Source: Candidatus Paceibacterota bacterium (GTDB lineage Bacteria > Verrucomicrobiota > Verrucomicrobiia > Limisphaerales > UBA8199). From it: 64,000 bases of DNA. The stretch is taken from assembly GCA_035452965.1 (NCBI GenBank), contig DAOTCE010000004.1:62001-126000 (forward strand). The letters are read 5' to 3'. The notes under the pieces are model-generated. The model did not search any database. It was not told the origin of the DNA and was given only the letters and a program-made list of their open reading frames with translations. Numbering within the stretch: position 1 is the first letter of the stretch; every line of letters begins with the position of its first letter. Below, in pieces: positions 44,619 through 55,137 of this stretch. The position numbers and the translations under genes were made by a program.

Positions 44619-45239
44619 ATGAAACCGACATTACTTGTCGTGGACGACGATTGGTCCGTGCGCGACTCGCTCGTTAAGCTTCTACGGTCTGAGGGTTACG
44701 AGGTGCATTCCGCGCGGAACGGCGCGGACACGATTGTCCTCTTCAAGTCCGTTGCGGTAGATCTGGTTGTTCTCGACCTGAATCTCGGGGCGGACAACGG
44801 CTGGGATGTCTTCGAAGCCATGAACGAGTTGAACCCGCGCGTTCCCACAGTGATCATCACGGCGGAATCGGGACAAGAGCGGCGGGCGACCGCCGCCGGG
44901 GTCGAGGCGCTGATCGAGAAGCCGATAGATGTTTCGGTGTTCTTGAGAATCATCCGCGAATTGCTGGTTGAAGCGGGAAATGGACGTCTGCGGCGGAGCC
45001 GCGGCCATGATGCGGGCTGCCGCTATGTAGCCAGGAGTTATGAGACGGTCTTGAAGATGCTTCAGGAGCGGTGCTTTGCCCCGATGGAACTTCCTTCAGA
45101 GGGCAGGATACCGCTCCCCCCTACACCGAACGTAGGCGAGATCTCCAACCCGGATAGAAAACTCAGCGTGCTGGGCGGTTCAATTCTGGATTCACCCCGG
45201 GCAAGCGAGGCGCGCGACACGCAGGTTCAGGGCGCGTAG
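44619..45239 (+). CDS. response regulator with a C-terminal extension
   Basis: A 206-residue protein. Residues 1-125 are a receiver domain: LLVVDDDWSVRDSL (acidic pocket), LVVLDLNLG (phospho-Asp) and the Lys in ALIEKPIDVSVFLR. The remaining 80 residues have no DNA-binding or enzymatic domain that I recognise and end in a disordered, Pro/Ser-rich tail. A start at 44577 would add 14 residues. It probably acts through protein-protein contact. No kinase lies next to it. Confidence 0.85.
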   Translation: MKPTLLVVDDDWSVRDSLVKLLRSEGYEVHSARNGADTIVLFKSVAVDLVVLDLNLGADNGWDVFEAMNELNPRVPTVIITAESGQERRATAAGVEALIEKPIDVSVFLRIIRELLVEAGNGRLRRSRGHDAGCRYVARSYETVLKMLQERCFAPMELPSEGRIPLPPTPNVGEISNPDRKLSVLGGSILDSPRASEARDTQVQGA

Positions 45240-45276
45240 AAACGCGGGCGACAAATCCTCCAGCAGCCAAGACGAA

Positions 45277-45570
45277 ATGAACACGCTAAGCCAGTCAAGC
45301 TTGAGCCCGGCAGCGGAAATTCCCCCGGTGGCAGCGGCGCCGGCCGAATGGCTGCGAACAGGGCTGCGCTGGCTGGTGGATTTCGAGGCGACAGTTCGGG
45401 CCGGCATCCCGTTGCTCCACGCCATTTTGATGGGGGCCAGGCGATCGAATGCAGACGTGATCCTGCGGCATGCGCCCTGCCCGGTCTTGTGCGCAACCGA
45501 AAGCGCCAGCCCGCCGGGCCGGGGGAGCACGGGAAACACCCAGCCATCAGCCGAACATGTCCGGGATTGA
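45277..45570 (+). CDS. small protein with a universal-stress-like tail
   Basis: A 97-codon frame with ATG, overlapping the start of the antiporter gene by 14 bp, as coupled genes do. Near residues 58-69 it reads ADVILRHAPCPVLCATE, close to the C-terminal STAERVVRHAPCPVLVV of UspA proteins, but the preceding ATP-binding glycine pattern is missing. The N-terminal 55 residues match nothing. It may be a decayed Usp gene or a leader that couples translation of the antiporter. Confidence in its being expressed is limited. Confidence 0.4.
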   Translation: MNTLSQSSLSPAAEIPPVAAAPAEWLRTGLRWLVDFEATVRAGIPLLHAILMGARRSNADVILRHAPCPVLCATESASPPGRGSTGNTQPSAEHVRD

Positions 45571-47851
45571 TTTCATTCAGGATTTGGGATTGGTGATGTT
45601 GATCGCCGCGGCGGCGGCGTGGGTTTGCCAGCGCGCCGGCCTGCCCGTGGTGATCGGTTACATTACGGCTGGGATTCTGATCGGCCCGCACACGCATTCG
45701 TTCGTGCTGGTCTCCGACACCGGGCGGATCCAGTCGCTGGCGCAAATCGGGTTGGTCTTTCTGATCTTCAGCATCGGCACGGGGATAAGACTGCAACGCC
45801 TCAGGAAAGTCGGCCTGCCGCTGGTTCTGGCGACAGTGCTGATCGCCATGTTGGTGCTGGTTGCCTGCCGCGTTTTGGGCGCCGCGCTCGGCTGGCCCGG
45901 CCAGCACAGCCTTGTCCTGGCGGGGATGCTCATGGTTTCGAGCACCGCGGTCATCGGCAAGAGCTTGCGCGAGGCGAACGCCACGCACCACCGTTTCGGC
46001 CAGACCGCGTTGACGGTCACGGCGCTCGATGACTTGGTGGCTGTAATCACCCTGACGGTGCTGGCTTCGCTGATTCAAGCCGGACAAGCGGACTCGATGG
46101 TCGTAGTCCACGCGGTAATTCGATTGAAGGCCGTCATTATCACGATGGTCATTGGCGCGTTGTTGCTCATCCCTCCGCTGCTGAACCGCCTGGGGCTTGG
46201 CATTTCCTCCGAGGTCCGCTCCCTGGCGATCGTCGGATTGTTGCTCGCGATGGCGTTGCTCTCCGCCAAGGCCGGATTCTCAGCCGCGCTCGGGGCGTTT
46301 CTGCTCGGCACGATTGTGTCCACCACCGGGCGGGGGGACCAGGTTGAGCGAGTGCTTGGTGGTCTCTGCGAAGTGTTTGCGCCGGTCTTCTTCGTGGCAA
46401 TGGGCATGTTGTTCGATTTCAAGCTGCTGGCCGAGGTCTGGCCGCTGGTGCTGGGGGTATTCTTCCTGGCCATCGTGTGCCGCGCGTTTGCCGCCACGGG
46501 CGCGCTGCTGATGGTGGGGCACCCGATCGGAGACGCCCTCCGCGCCGCGCTGTGTCTGACGGCGATTGGCGAGTTTTCGCTCATCATTGCGCTGACGGGC
46601 GTTCAGGGGGGGCTGGTGCCTCCGTCCTTCTATGCCCTCGGCATCGGTGTTTGTCTGCTGACCGCGGTCACAACGCCGTTGTTCATTCGCCGGTCCGGCC
46701 GGCTGAGCGCCTGGGTGGAGCGCCAGCAACCGGGCTTGTTGGAGGAGTGGCTCGGCTTCTACCGCGAACGGGTGGAGAGCATGAAACAACGCCAGGGCGC
46801 CAGCCTGTTATGGAGACTCACGGCGCCTCGCATCGTCCAGGTCGCGTTATTGGTGCTGTTTATTTCCGGGTTGCTGACTTTCGCCAAGCCACTGTATGCG
46901 CTGGCCGAGAAATGGCTGGGCGCGGATTGGCCCGCGGCCAACGGCTTGCCGCTGATCTTCTGGTTCGGGTTTAGCATTTTGTTGCTTGCGCCGCTGATCG
47001 CGCTGTGGAGAAACGTGGAAGCGCTGGGCATGATCTGCGCCGAATCCGCCTTCGCCGGGCGGGCAAAACGCGCCGGGCTGCAGTCGTTCTTTGAACGGCT
47101 GCTGAAAGGCGCGGCGTTGGTAGCCATATTCGTGTGGCTGGCGGCGCTCTTGCCTTATGGCGCGCTGCCCGGATGGGGGTTTGCCGCGCTGGCGGCGGTA
47201 TTCCTCATTCTGGCGGCGGTGTTCTGGCGCAGACTGATTCGGGTGCACAGCCGGTTCGAGGTCGAGTTGCGAACGCAGCTGGCCGATTCACCCTTCGCCG
47301 ACGCGAAGCCACGGCTGGCGGGCTGGCCGGGCCGGAAAGGGAAATGGGATCTCAACCTGGGTGAATTCACAATCGGACAGAACAGCTGGGCGGCAGCCCG
47401 GACTATCGCCGAATTGCCGCTGCGGCAGAAGTTTTCCTGCACGATTGTCAGCATTGAGCGGCAGGGCGTGGGGATCCCGAACCCCGGCTCCACCACAGTT
47501 CTGTACCCGAACGACAAGGTGCTCTTGCTCGGCCAGGAAGAAGACTTGCGCCGCGCCGAAGGCTGGCTCAACCAGGAGGCGGAGCTCACCGTGGCGGCGA
47601 GGCAGGAATCGCAACTTGCGGACTTGAGCCTCGAACACCTCACGGTGCCGGCCAACTCGCGGCAGATCGGCCGGCCGCTTGGGGAGCTCGCGCTGAACTC
47701 CCTGTTCGGCATTCAGATCGTCGGCATCGAGCGAGGCCAGCGTTCGCTGGTCAGCCCGGGCCGCACCGAAACGTTGCAGGCCGGCGACGATTTGCTCGTC
47801 CTCGGCTCGCCCGAACAAGTCAACGAAATGGCCTTTTGGCTTTCGGCCTGA
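45557..47851 (+). CDS. CPA2-family cation:proton antiporter (KefB-like) with TrkA-C tail
   Basis: A 764-residue transporter. Residues about 5-390 are the 12-helix antiporter core (LPVVIGYITAGILIGP, GLVFLIFSIGTGIRL, SSTAVIGKSLREANATHH and ALTVTALDDLVAVITLTVLA). A long linker with several further hydrophobic stretches follows. The C-terminus contains two TrkA-C units, near ELPLRQKFSCTIVSIERQG and LTVPANSRQIGRPLGELAL, which sense ligands; the NAD-binding TrkA-N domain of true KefB is absent. Potassium or sodium efflux is the likely role. The ATG at 45557 (MSGIDFIQDLGLVML) is the natural start. Confidence 0.88.
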   Translation: MSGIDFIQDLGLVMLIAAAAAWVCQRAGLPVVIGYITAGILIGPHTHSFVLVSDTGRIQSLAQIGLVFLIFSIGTGIRLQRLRKVGLPLVLATVLIAMLVLVACRVLGAALGWPGQHSLVLAGMLMVSSTAVIGKSLREANATHHRFGQTALTVTALDDLVAVITLTVLASLIQAGQADSMVVVHAVIRLKAVIITMVIGALLLIPPLLNRLGLGISSEVRSLAIVGLLLAMALLSAKAGFSAALGAFLLGTIVSTTGRGDQVERVLGGLCEVFAPVFFVAMGMLFDFKLLAEVWPLVLGVFFLAIVCRAFAATGALLMVGHPIGDALRAALCLTAIGEFSLIIALTGVQGGLVPPSFYALGIGVCLLTAVTTPLFIRRSGRLSAWVERQQPGLLEEWLGFYRERVESMKQRQGASLLWRLTAPRIVQVALLVLFISGLLTFAKPLYALAEKWLGADWPAANGLPLIFWFGFSILLLAPLIALWRNVEALGMICAESAFAGRAKRAGLQSFFERLLKGAALVAIFVWLAALLPYGALPGWGFAALAAVFLILAAVFWRRLIRVHSRFEVELRTQLADSPFADAKPRLAGWPGRKGKWDLNLGEFTIGQNSWAAARTIAELPLRQKFSCTIVSIERQGVGIPNPGSTTVLYPNDKVLLLGQEEDLRRAEGWLNQEAELTVAARQESQLADLSLEHLTVPANSRQIGRPLGELALNSLFGIQIVGIERGQRSLVSPGRTETLQAGDDLLVLGSPEQVNEMAFWLSA

Positions 47852-47916
47852 CGGACTCAGGTCGCCTCTCAACACAATCAACAACACAACAACAGAACAC
47901 CATCGTGAAGTCCGTT

Positions 47917-48321
47917 ATGAATCCACGCGTCATCTACATCACTGAAGCAGACCTGCAGCGGCTTCGCCCGCTGGTCGAAGGCATCAAGAACTCGCGCGAT
48001 GACCTGCGGGCGTTAGAAGCCGAGCTGAAGCAGGCTCGGATCGTTACGCCGGCGGACGTGCCGCCCGATGTCATCACCATGAATTCCAAGGCCCGGCTGC
48101 GGGACCTGGACACCGGGGAAGAAATGACCTTCACGGTGGTTTTTCCGGGAAACGCGAGCATCGAGCATGACAAGATTTCCGTCGTGGCTCCAATTGGCAC
48201 AGCGATGCTCGGACATCGCGTCGGCGACGAATTCGAGTGGCAGGTGCCGGCCGGCCTCGTGCGTCTGCGAGTCGAAGAGGTGTTGTATCAGCCGGAAGCC
48301 GCGGGCCATTTCCACCTGTAG
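47917..48321 (+). CDS. rnk: Rnk-like GreA/GreB C-terminal-fold regulator
   Basis: A 134-residue protein. Residues 1-50 are the coiled N-terminal part (IYITEADLQRLRPLVEGIKNSR) and 50-134 the GreA/B C-terminal FKBP-like domain (DLDTGEEMTFTVVFPGN, IGTAMLGHRVGDEFEWQVPAGLV). It is shorter than GreA and fits Rnk, which binds RNA polymerase and counters Gre factors. I use the ATG at 47917; a GTG at 47905 is possible. It follows the antiporter by 65 bp. Confidence 0.82.
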   Translation: MNPRVIYITEADLQRLRPLVEGIKNSRDDLRALEAELKQARIVTPADVPPDVITMNSKARLRDLDTGEEMTFTVVFPGNASIEHDKISVVAPIGTAMLGHRVGDEFEWQVPAGLVRLRVEEVLYQPEAAGHFHL

Positions 48322-48481
48322 CGCGCCGCAGAGCTCCGCCTGGAGGGGGAGCCGGGACTGGTCCGGTTGCTGCGTTTGTGGCGTGGCCACCTGGGGCGAG
48401 CGCCTCAATCGCAGCAGCTTGTGGCACAATACCCCCTCGCTGAATTGCCCCCGACTCACCCGGCGGTGAAAGCGGTGGGAG

Positions 48482-49828
<1,347 letters not shown>

Positions 49829-49982
49829 CGGGGCAAGCTAGGCCACCGGAAACAGATGTCAAACCCGGCCTGCAACGGCTGGCCAGACCACGGCAGCAAC
49901 TCCAGCCGGTAAAAACTTATGCCGGAACTGGGCGTGACCGCGGGAGGCAGGCCGCCCGGCACGGAGCTCGTGCCGAAGCAGA

Positions 49983-50000
49983 CGCCGACGTCCGTCGGCG
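49983..50000. repeat. GC inverted repeat
   Basis: CGCCGACG-TC-CGTCGGCG is a perfect 8-bp stem with a 2-nt loop in the spacer between ffh and the OPT gene. It resembles the hairpin after the LysM amidase, and both may belong to a repeat class used as terminators or REP-like elements. Confidence 0.6.
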
Positions 50001-50146
50001 CATTTAATCCGCCTTGAAGCCGAGGCCGACTGACTCATGACACGCTGAGGCTATGCGCCGCATGCACCCCGCACGCTGCCCCGCCGCCTGAGAGCGGGCT
50101 GAGCGGGACCGGAGCGTGCGAGTGGCGTGATGTTCCCGTGCTGACT

Positions 50147-50201
50147 GCATGATTGCAGCATGATTAGAGCATGATTGGGTCATAATTGGTCCTTGATTGG
50201 G
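50147..50201. repeat. 11-bp tandem array, five degenerate units
   Basis: Successive 11-mers read GCATGATTGCA, GCATGATTAGA, GCATGATTGGG, TCATAATTGGT and CCTTGATTGGG, all sharing ATTG or ATTA near the middle. The exact 11-base phasing over five units is unlikely by chance and puts equivalent bases on one face of the helix. It lies about 185 bp before the OPT start. Confidence 0.75.
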
Positions 50202-50385
50202 CTCCATCTTCCCGCGCTGTCCGAGGGCCGAGCCCCGCACTCGAACTTGGATATTCCTAATCCAAATCCCGCCTGTTGTCAAGGGAGTTTTTCACGTTGC
50301 TTCCCGACGCCGTGATGTGGGAGCGGCGGTGTTTTGCTTTCCCTGCAGTGCCCCCTTCCCTATCTTGCGCCGAATTAGTTGCGCT

Positions 50386-52233
50386 ATGGCTGACCATCCA
50401 ACGGCTCATTCGGGCGTGCGGCGTCTGCTGCCGCGAATCGGCTCGCCGGCCTATCACCTGATGCTGGCGGCGGTGGCGATCCTGGTTCTGGGGCCGCTGG
50501 GAGGGATCTCGGCGGCGTTCATGAACTTCTCGATCGGGTTCTTCATCGGGGGCCAGGTGCTGGCGGGCATCCTTGGCAGCACGGTCACGCTCCCTTATGG
50601 CCCGGAAGGGCGGCACGGGGCCAATTACATGCAAACGATGGCGGCGTCCGTAGCCGGCATGTGCGGCATGGCGGTGCTGGTGCAGGCGATGGTGTGGATG
50701 GGCTTGCCTGAGCCGCCGGTGTGGAAGCTGGTGCTGTACTTCATGTCCATCGGGATGTTTGGTGTCGGGATCGGCATGCTCTACACGCCGGTGCTGGTGG
50801 ACCGGATGCAACTGGCCTTCCCATCGGGCTTTGCGGTGGCCAACATCCTGCGGGCGCTGACGGACAAGACGCTGCTGAAACGCTCGATTGCCAAGCTCGG
50901 CGGTGGAATGCTGGCGGGTTACGGGGGAGGACTCTTCGCGCTGAACCTGCCGTCGCTGAGCAGGTTCGGGGTGACGCAGAAGGGGATCGAGGCGCTGACC
51001 CACTTAAGCATCTCCACCTCCACGTTCGGAGCGGGGTTGATCGTGGGGGCGCGCATCGCGATTCCGGCCCTGGTGGTGGGGCTGATCGGTGTGTGGCAGA
51101 CGCCTTACCTGGTGAGCATCGGCTGGTTGAAGCCGGACGAGCCGTTCCGCAAGATTGGCTTTATCATTTCGCTGGGGACCATTCTCGGGGCGGCGATTCT
51201 TGACCTGGCGCTGATTCTCATCCAGGCCGCGCGCCGGTTTCGCCAACAAAGCGCCGAACCCGCCAAGCCGGCCGAGGACTGGAAGCGCGTCAACATGCTG
51301 CGGCTCGTGTTGTGGGTGCTGTTCTGGGGCGCGGCGACGGTGGTGCTCGGCAGCCAGTTGCTGCAGCAGCCGGTGTTCTTTCTCGCGGTCGCGGTGGGTC
51401 TCTGCTTCCTCTTTGTGCTGGTGAACGGGATTTCGCTGGGGATCTCGGATTGGAACCCCATCTCCAGCGCGTTTGTCCTGACGGTGTTCATCCTGGCGGC
51501 GTTGGGGCTGCGCGACCCGGGCGTGGGGCTGCTGTGCGCGGCCATTCTCCTGATCGCTTGCAGCACTGGGGGCGACATGCAGCAGGACCGTTCGACCGGC
51601 TGGCGGCTGGGGACAAACCGCATCGTGCAGTTCCGCTATCAGGTCATCGGCATCGCGATGGGGGCGGTGCTGGCGGTGGTGCTGGCGAAGGTGTTCATGA
51701 GTTCGTATGACGTGCTCACCAAGGACCAGTTCAGCCACCCGAACATCGAAGGCGCCCAACAATGGCAATCGGCCATGACCTACAAACTGGTCGGCGCGTT
51801 GAAAGGCATCACCACTTCCCAGCCGCACATTATGAAGGCCCTGCGGCTGGGCATCGCGCTCGGCCTGCTGATCGAGATCGCGCGCAAGCTGATCAAGCGG
51901 ATTCCGGGCTACCAGCAGGCTTTGAAGACCTCGCGCCGGGCGCGAGCGGGGGATTTCGTCCTCGACGCGGTGCTCCTGCCCAGCCCTTACGCGTCGTCGT
52001 TCGGGGGGTTTGTGGAATTGCCCACGGTGCTGTGGTGGACGGCGGGCGGGGTGGGGTCATCGTTGTTCAATGCGGCCCAGGACCGGCTCGCCGCGCGCCG
52101 CCCACAGTCTGCGGGAAGACAGTTGCCGTCCGACATGAGCACGATGTCGCTCATAGGCGGTGGACTCATCGCCGGCGATTCGCTGGCGGCCTTGAGCGTG
52201 GGCCTGTATGGTCTGTTCAAGACGCTGCTTTGA
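50386..52233 (+). CDS. OPT-family oligopeptide transporter
   Basis: A 615-residue integral membrane protein of the OPT/YSL group, which imports oligopeptides or metal chelates with protons. It has about 14-16 helices. Characteristic parts are AFMNFSIGFFIGGQVLAGILGS, TVTLPYGPEGRHGANYMQTMAA, CSTGGDMQQDRSTGWRLGTN and LPSPYASSFGGFVELPTVLW. I start at the ATG at 50386 (MADHPTAHSGVRRLL), because upstream codons read as the leader. It ends 1 bp before the POT transporter gene, so the two are co-transcribed. Confidence 0.9.
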   Translation: MADHPTAHSGVRRLLPRIGSPAYHLMLAAVAILVLGPLGGISAAFMNFSIGFFIGGQVLAGILGSTVTLPYGPEGRHGANYMQTMAASVAGMCGMAVLVQAMVWMGLPEPPVWKLVLYFMSIGMFGVGIGMLYTPVLVDRMQLAFPSGFAVANILRALTDKTLLKRSIAKLGGGMLAGYGGGLFALNLPSLSRFGVTQKGIEALTHLSISTSTFGAGLIVGARIAIPALVVGLIGVWQTPYLVSIGWLKPDEPFRKIGFIISLGTILGAAILDLALILIQAARRFRQQSAEPAKPAEDWKRVNMLRLVLWVLFWGAATVVLGSQLLQQPVFFLAVAVGLCFLFVLVNGISLGISDWNPISSAFVLTVFILAALGLRDPGVGLLCAAILLIACSTGGDMQQDRSTGWRLGTNRIVQFRYQVIGIAMGAVLAVVLAKVFMSSYDVLTKDQFSHPNIEGAQQWQSAMTYKLVGALKGITTSQPHIMKALRLGIALGLLIEIARKLIKRIPGYQQALKTSRRARAGDFVLDAVLLPSPYASSFGGFVELPTVLWWTAGGVGSSLFNAAQDRLAARRPQSAGRQLPSDMSTMSLIGGGLIAGDSLAALSVGLYGLFKTLL

Positions 52234-52234
52234 T

Positions 52235-53830
52235 ATGAGCCAACAAACCGCGACGCCTCCGCCCCCGCCGCCCGCCGAAACCACATTGGCCGATGTAAAG
52301 CAACTCGGCTTGTGGGCCTCGATCGCCAGTCTCAGCTACGTGTTTTGGGTCTGCGGCGGGATGGAAATGGTCGAGCGCCTCGCCTATTACGGCGTGCGGG
52401 CGGTCGCGACGCTCTACGCGACGCGGCCCGCGTCGGAAGGGGGTTTGGGGGTGACCATGGCCACGTTCGGCACGTTGTTGCTGTGCTGGAATCTTCTCCA
52501 ATCGCTCATACCGATATTCACGGGCGGCTTATCGGACCGCTATGGCTATAAGGAGACCATCTTCGCCTCAACGGTCATCAAGGCGTTGGGCTACCTGGTC
52601 ATGGCGTGGTTCCACAGCTACTGGGGTTTCTTCGCGGGAGCCATGCTGCTGGCCACCGGCACGGCGATCTTCAAGCCGGGGGTGCAGGGGACGCTCATCA
52701 AAGCCACCAACCGCCGGAACAGCTCCATGGCGTGGGGCATCTTCTACCAGACCGTGAACATCGGCGGCTGGATTGGCCCGCTGATCGCGCTGCAAATGCG
52801 CCAGCTATCGTGGAAGTACGTGTTTTACATCAATGCGGCAGTGATCTGCTGCAATTTCCTGCTGCTGCTGACCTATCGCGAACCGGGCAAGGAGGAGCGC
52901 CTCGCCCGCCAGCAGCGCCTCCGCTCGGGCGCCGAGAAACAGCGCAGCCTGGCGCTCGAAGCGCTGGCGGAGCTGAAAAAGCCGCACCTGGCGCTCTACC
53001 TGGTCATCTTCTCGGTCTGGTGGCTGATGTTCCCGATGCTCTGGGACGTGCTGCCCAAGTACATCGAGGACTGGGTGGACACCGCGCCGATGGTGCAGTT
53101 CCTCTTCGGCGCAGACGGGACCCACAGCGGATTCTGGCACTTTCTGCTAGGCATGGACAAGAGCGGCCAAACCATCCAGCCTGAGGGCATTGTCAACATC
53201 AACGCGGGCATGATCATGCTCACCTGCTTCCTGTTTGCCGGCCTGAGCGCGAAACTGCGGGCCACGACGAGCATGTTGGCGGGCACAGTGATGGTGGTGG
53301 CCGCGCTGACGTTGTTCGGCCTGACCAATCTGATCGGTTTTGCGGTGCTCGCGATGATCGTCTTCAGCATCGGCGAGATGCTGGCCAGCCCCAAGTTCAG
53401 TGAGTTCCTTGGCAACATTGCGCCGCCGGACAAGAAAGCGATGTGGATTGGCTTCTCCCAGGCGCCGATCCTGATTGGCTGGACCATCGAGGGCAAACTC
53501 GGCCCACAACTCTACCATATCTTCTCGGCTAAGGACGTGTTCGCCCGGCAGATGCTCGTCGAGCGGGGCCTGTCGCCGGCGCAGGTGACCGAACAGGCAC
53601 TGCCGATCGGGGAAGCCTTCAAGAAGCTGGTCGAGGTCACCGGAGAAACCCCGGCCCAACTCACCCACGCGCTCTACCAGTCACATCATGTTGGGGTGAC
53701 ATGGTATGTTTTCGCCGCCATCGGCGTGGCCTCGGCTGTGATGATCTATCTCTACGGGCGCTGGATTCTCAAGCTGGCAAAACAAGAAGCGTCCAGACAA
53801 TCCTCGCCAGGTCATGCCAACCCGTCGTGA
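52235..53830 (+). CDS. POT-family peptide transporter (MFS)
   Basis: A 531-residue proton-coupled peptide symporter. After a Pro-rich leader come GGMEMVERLAYYGVRAVATLYA (ERFxYYG-type motif), TGGLSDRYGYKETIFASTVI and GTAIFKPGVQGTLIKATNRRNSSMAWGIFY (the family's FKP-x-V-Q block). About 12-14 helices are present. The start at 52235 is 1 bp after the OPT stop, and its end overlaps the DUF2264 gene by 17 bp. Two different peptide importers in one operon with a hydrolase-like protein suggests peptide or glycopeptide scavenging. Confidence 0.88.
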   Translation: MSQQTATPPPPPPAETTLADVKQLGLWASIASLSYVFWVCGGMEMVERLAYYGVRAVATLYATRPASEGGLGVTMATFGTLLLCWNLLQSLIPIFTGGLSDRYGYKETIFASTVIKALGYLVMAWFHSYWGFFAGAMLLATGTAIFKPGVQGTLIKATNRRNSSMAWGIFYQTVNIGGWIGPLIALQMRQLSWKYVFYINAAVICCNFLLLLTYREPGKEERLARQQRLRSGAEKQRSLALEALAELKKPHLALYLVIFSVWWLMFPMLWDVLPKYIEDWVDTAPMVQFLFGADGTHSGFWHFLLGMDKSGQTIQPEGIVNINAGMIMLTCFLFAGLSAKLRATTSMLAGTVMVVAALTLFGLTNLIGFAVLAMIVFSIGEMLASPKFSEFLGNIAPPDKKAMWIGFSQAPILIGWTIEGKLGPQLYHIFSAKDVFARQMLVERGLSPAQVTEQALPIGEAFKKLVEVTGETPAQLTHALYQSHHVGVTWYVFAAIGVASAVMIYLYGRWILKLAKQEASRQSSPGHANPS

Positions 53831-55115
53831 TTTCCTTAAGACAGCCGCGGCCGCCGGTATCTGGGGCACGGCTGGCGCGGGCGCCAAGGCGTCACTTGCT
53901 CGACCAGCACCGCCGCCTGCTGCCACCGGGCGAGACGACCGGCGTTATTGGCTGAGCGTGGCGGAACGGCTCGCCACACCAGTTCTGCAACACCTGTCCC
54001 GGCGCGAGTTGCGAAAGGCGATGCCGGTCGAGACACCGGGCGACGCGGGCAGGTTGCGGCGCTACACTCATCTTGAAGCGGTGGCGCGTTTGGTGGTGGG
54101 CCTCGCCCCCTGGCTGGCCAGGCGGGACCTGGAGGGCCCGGAAGCCCGTCTTCAAAGGCGCCTTCTTCAGCTGGCGTGGCTGGCGTTGGACGCCGCGACC
54201 GATCCCCAGTCCCCCGACTTCATGAACTTCGGCGACGGACAGCAGCCGCTCGTAGACACGGCCTTCCTGGCCCAGGCCATTCTGCGGGCGCCGGGCGCGC
54301 TGTGGGATCCGCTCGAACCGCGCGTGCGCCGGCAACTGGCGGCCGCGCTCAAGGCGTCGCGCGGGATCGAACCGATTGGCAACAATCACATCCTGTTCGC
54401 CGCGGCCATCGAGGCGGCGCTGCTGGAGTTGGGCGAGCCGACCATCGCAGACCGGCTCGAAGGATATCTGCGCCAGATGCTGGGGTGGTATGCGGGAGAC
54501 GGGGTCTATGCCGACGGACCGTACTATCGGTGCGATTATTACAACAGCTTTGTGATTCATCCCACGCTGGTGGACATCTTCGGTGTGTTGCGCCGGCGGG
54601 ACGCGCGGTTCGAGGCGGGCTACGCCGCGGTGCTGCGCCGGTCGCGGCGGTACGCGGAAATCCAAGAGCGCATGATCGCGCCAGATGGAACCTATCCCGT
54701 CGTGGGCCGCTCGATCACCTATCGGTGTGGCGCGTTCCAAACCTTGGGGCAGATGGCCCTGCTGCACGAACTGCCCGAGCGGGTGGCGCCCGCGCAGGTG
54801 CGAGGGGCGCTCACCGCGGTCATCCGACGCACGATCGAGGCACCGCACACGTTCGACAAGGACGGCTGGCTGCAAGTCGGTCTCTGCGGACACCAGCTGC
54901 CTTTGGGGGAGACCTACATCTCCACCGGCAGTCTATACTTGTGCAGCGCGGGGCTGCTTCCGCTGGGGCTGCCGGCGGGCGATCCGTTCTGGGCTGACCC
55001 ACCGGCCCGTTGGACCTCGCAGCGGTTGTGGTTGGGCGAAGTGTTGCCGGCGGATCGGGCCCTGCGGGATGACCGGCAAGTTGACGTGCCGGCTTTGCAG
55101 CGCGGACCAAATTGA
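53814..55115 (+). CDS. Tat-exported DUF2264 protein
   Basis: A 433-residue protein with a twin-arginine-type signal (MPTRRDFLKTAAAAGIWGTA) and an (alpha/alpha)-type helical fold of DUF2264. Family marks include FMNFGDGQQPLVDTAFLAQA, GIEPIGNNHILFAAAIEAAL, YADGPYYRCDYYNSFVIHP and YPVVGRSITYRCGAFQTLG. The fold resembles glycoside hydrolases or polysaccharide lyases of the alpha/alpha-toroid kind; Asp and Tyr clusters (DGVYADGPYYRCDYY) are candidate active-site residues. The gene overlaps the POT transporter gene by 17 bp, which ties it to oligomer uptake; a periplasmic glycan-processing role is inferred. Confidence 0.8.
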   Translation: MPTRRDFLKTAAAAGIWGTAGAGAKASLARPAPPPAATGRDDRRYWLSVAERLATPVLQHLSRRELRKAMPVETPGDAGRLRRYTHLEAVARLVVGLAPWLARRDLEGPEARLQRRLLQLAWLALDAATDPQSPDFMNFGDGQQPLVDTAFLAQAILRAPGALWDPLEPRVRRQLAAALKASRGIEPIGNNHILFAAAIEAALLELGEPTIADRLEGYLRQMLGWYAGDGVYADGPYYRCDYYNSFVIHPTLVDIFGVLRRRDARFEAGYAAVLRRSRRYAEIQERMIAPDGTYPVVGRSITYRCGAFQTLGQMALLHELPERVAPAQVRGALTAVIRRTIEAPHTFDKDGWLQVGLCGHQLPLGETYISTGSLYLCSAGLLPLGLPAGDPFWADPPARWTSQRLWLGEVLPADRALRDDRQVDVPALQRGPN

Positions 55116-55137
55116 AGCGTGGAGCGCCGGCTCGGAG

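Larger units (their letters stand above)
49829..50385. other. intergenic region with a hairpin and an 11-bp array
   Basis: About 560 bases between the divergent ffh and OPT genes, so promoters in both directions are expected. It has a GC hairpin (49983-50000) and an 11-bp periodic array (50147-50201). The rest shows no gene or known RNA. Confidence 0.6.

Noticed and set aside
49829..50385. SRP (4.5S) RNA gene next to ffh
   Set aside because: The spacer has hairpins and an 11-bp array, but not the GGAA/GCAA-type core of SRP RNA.
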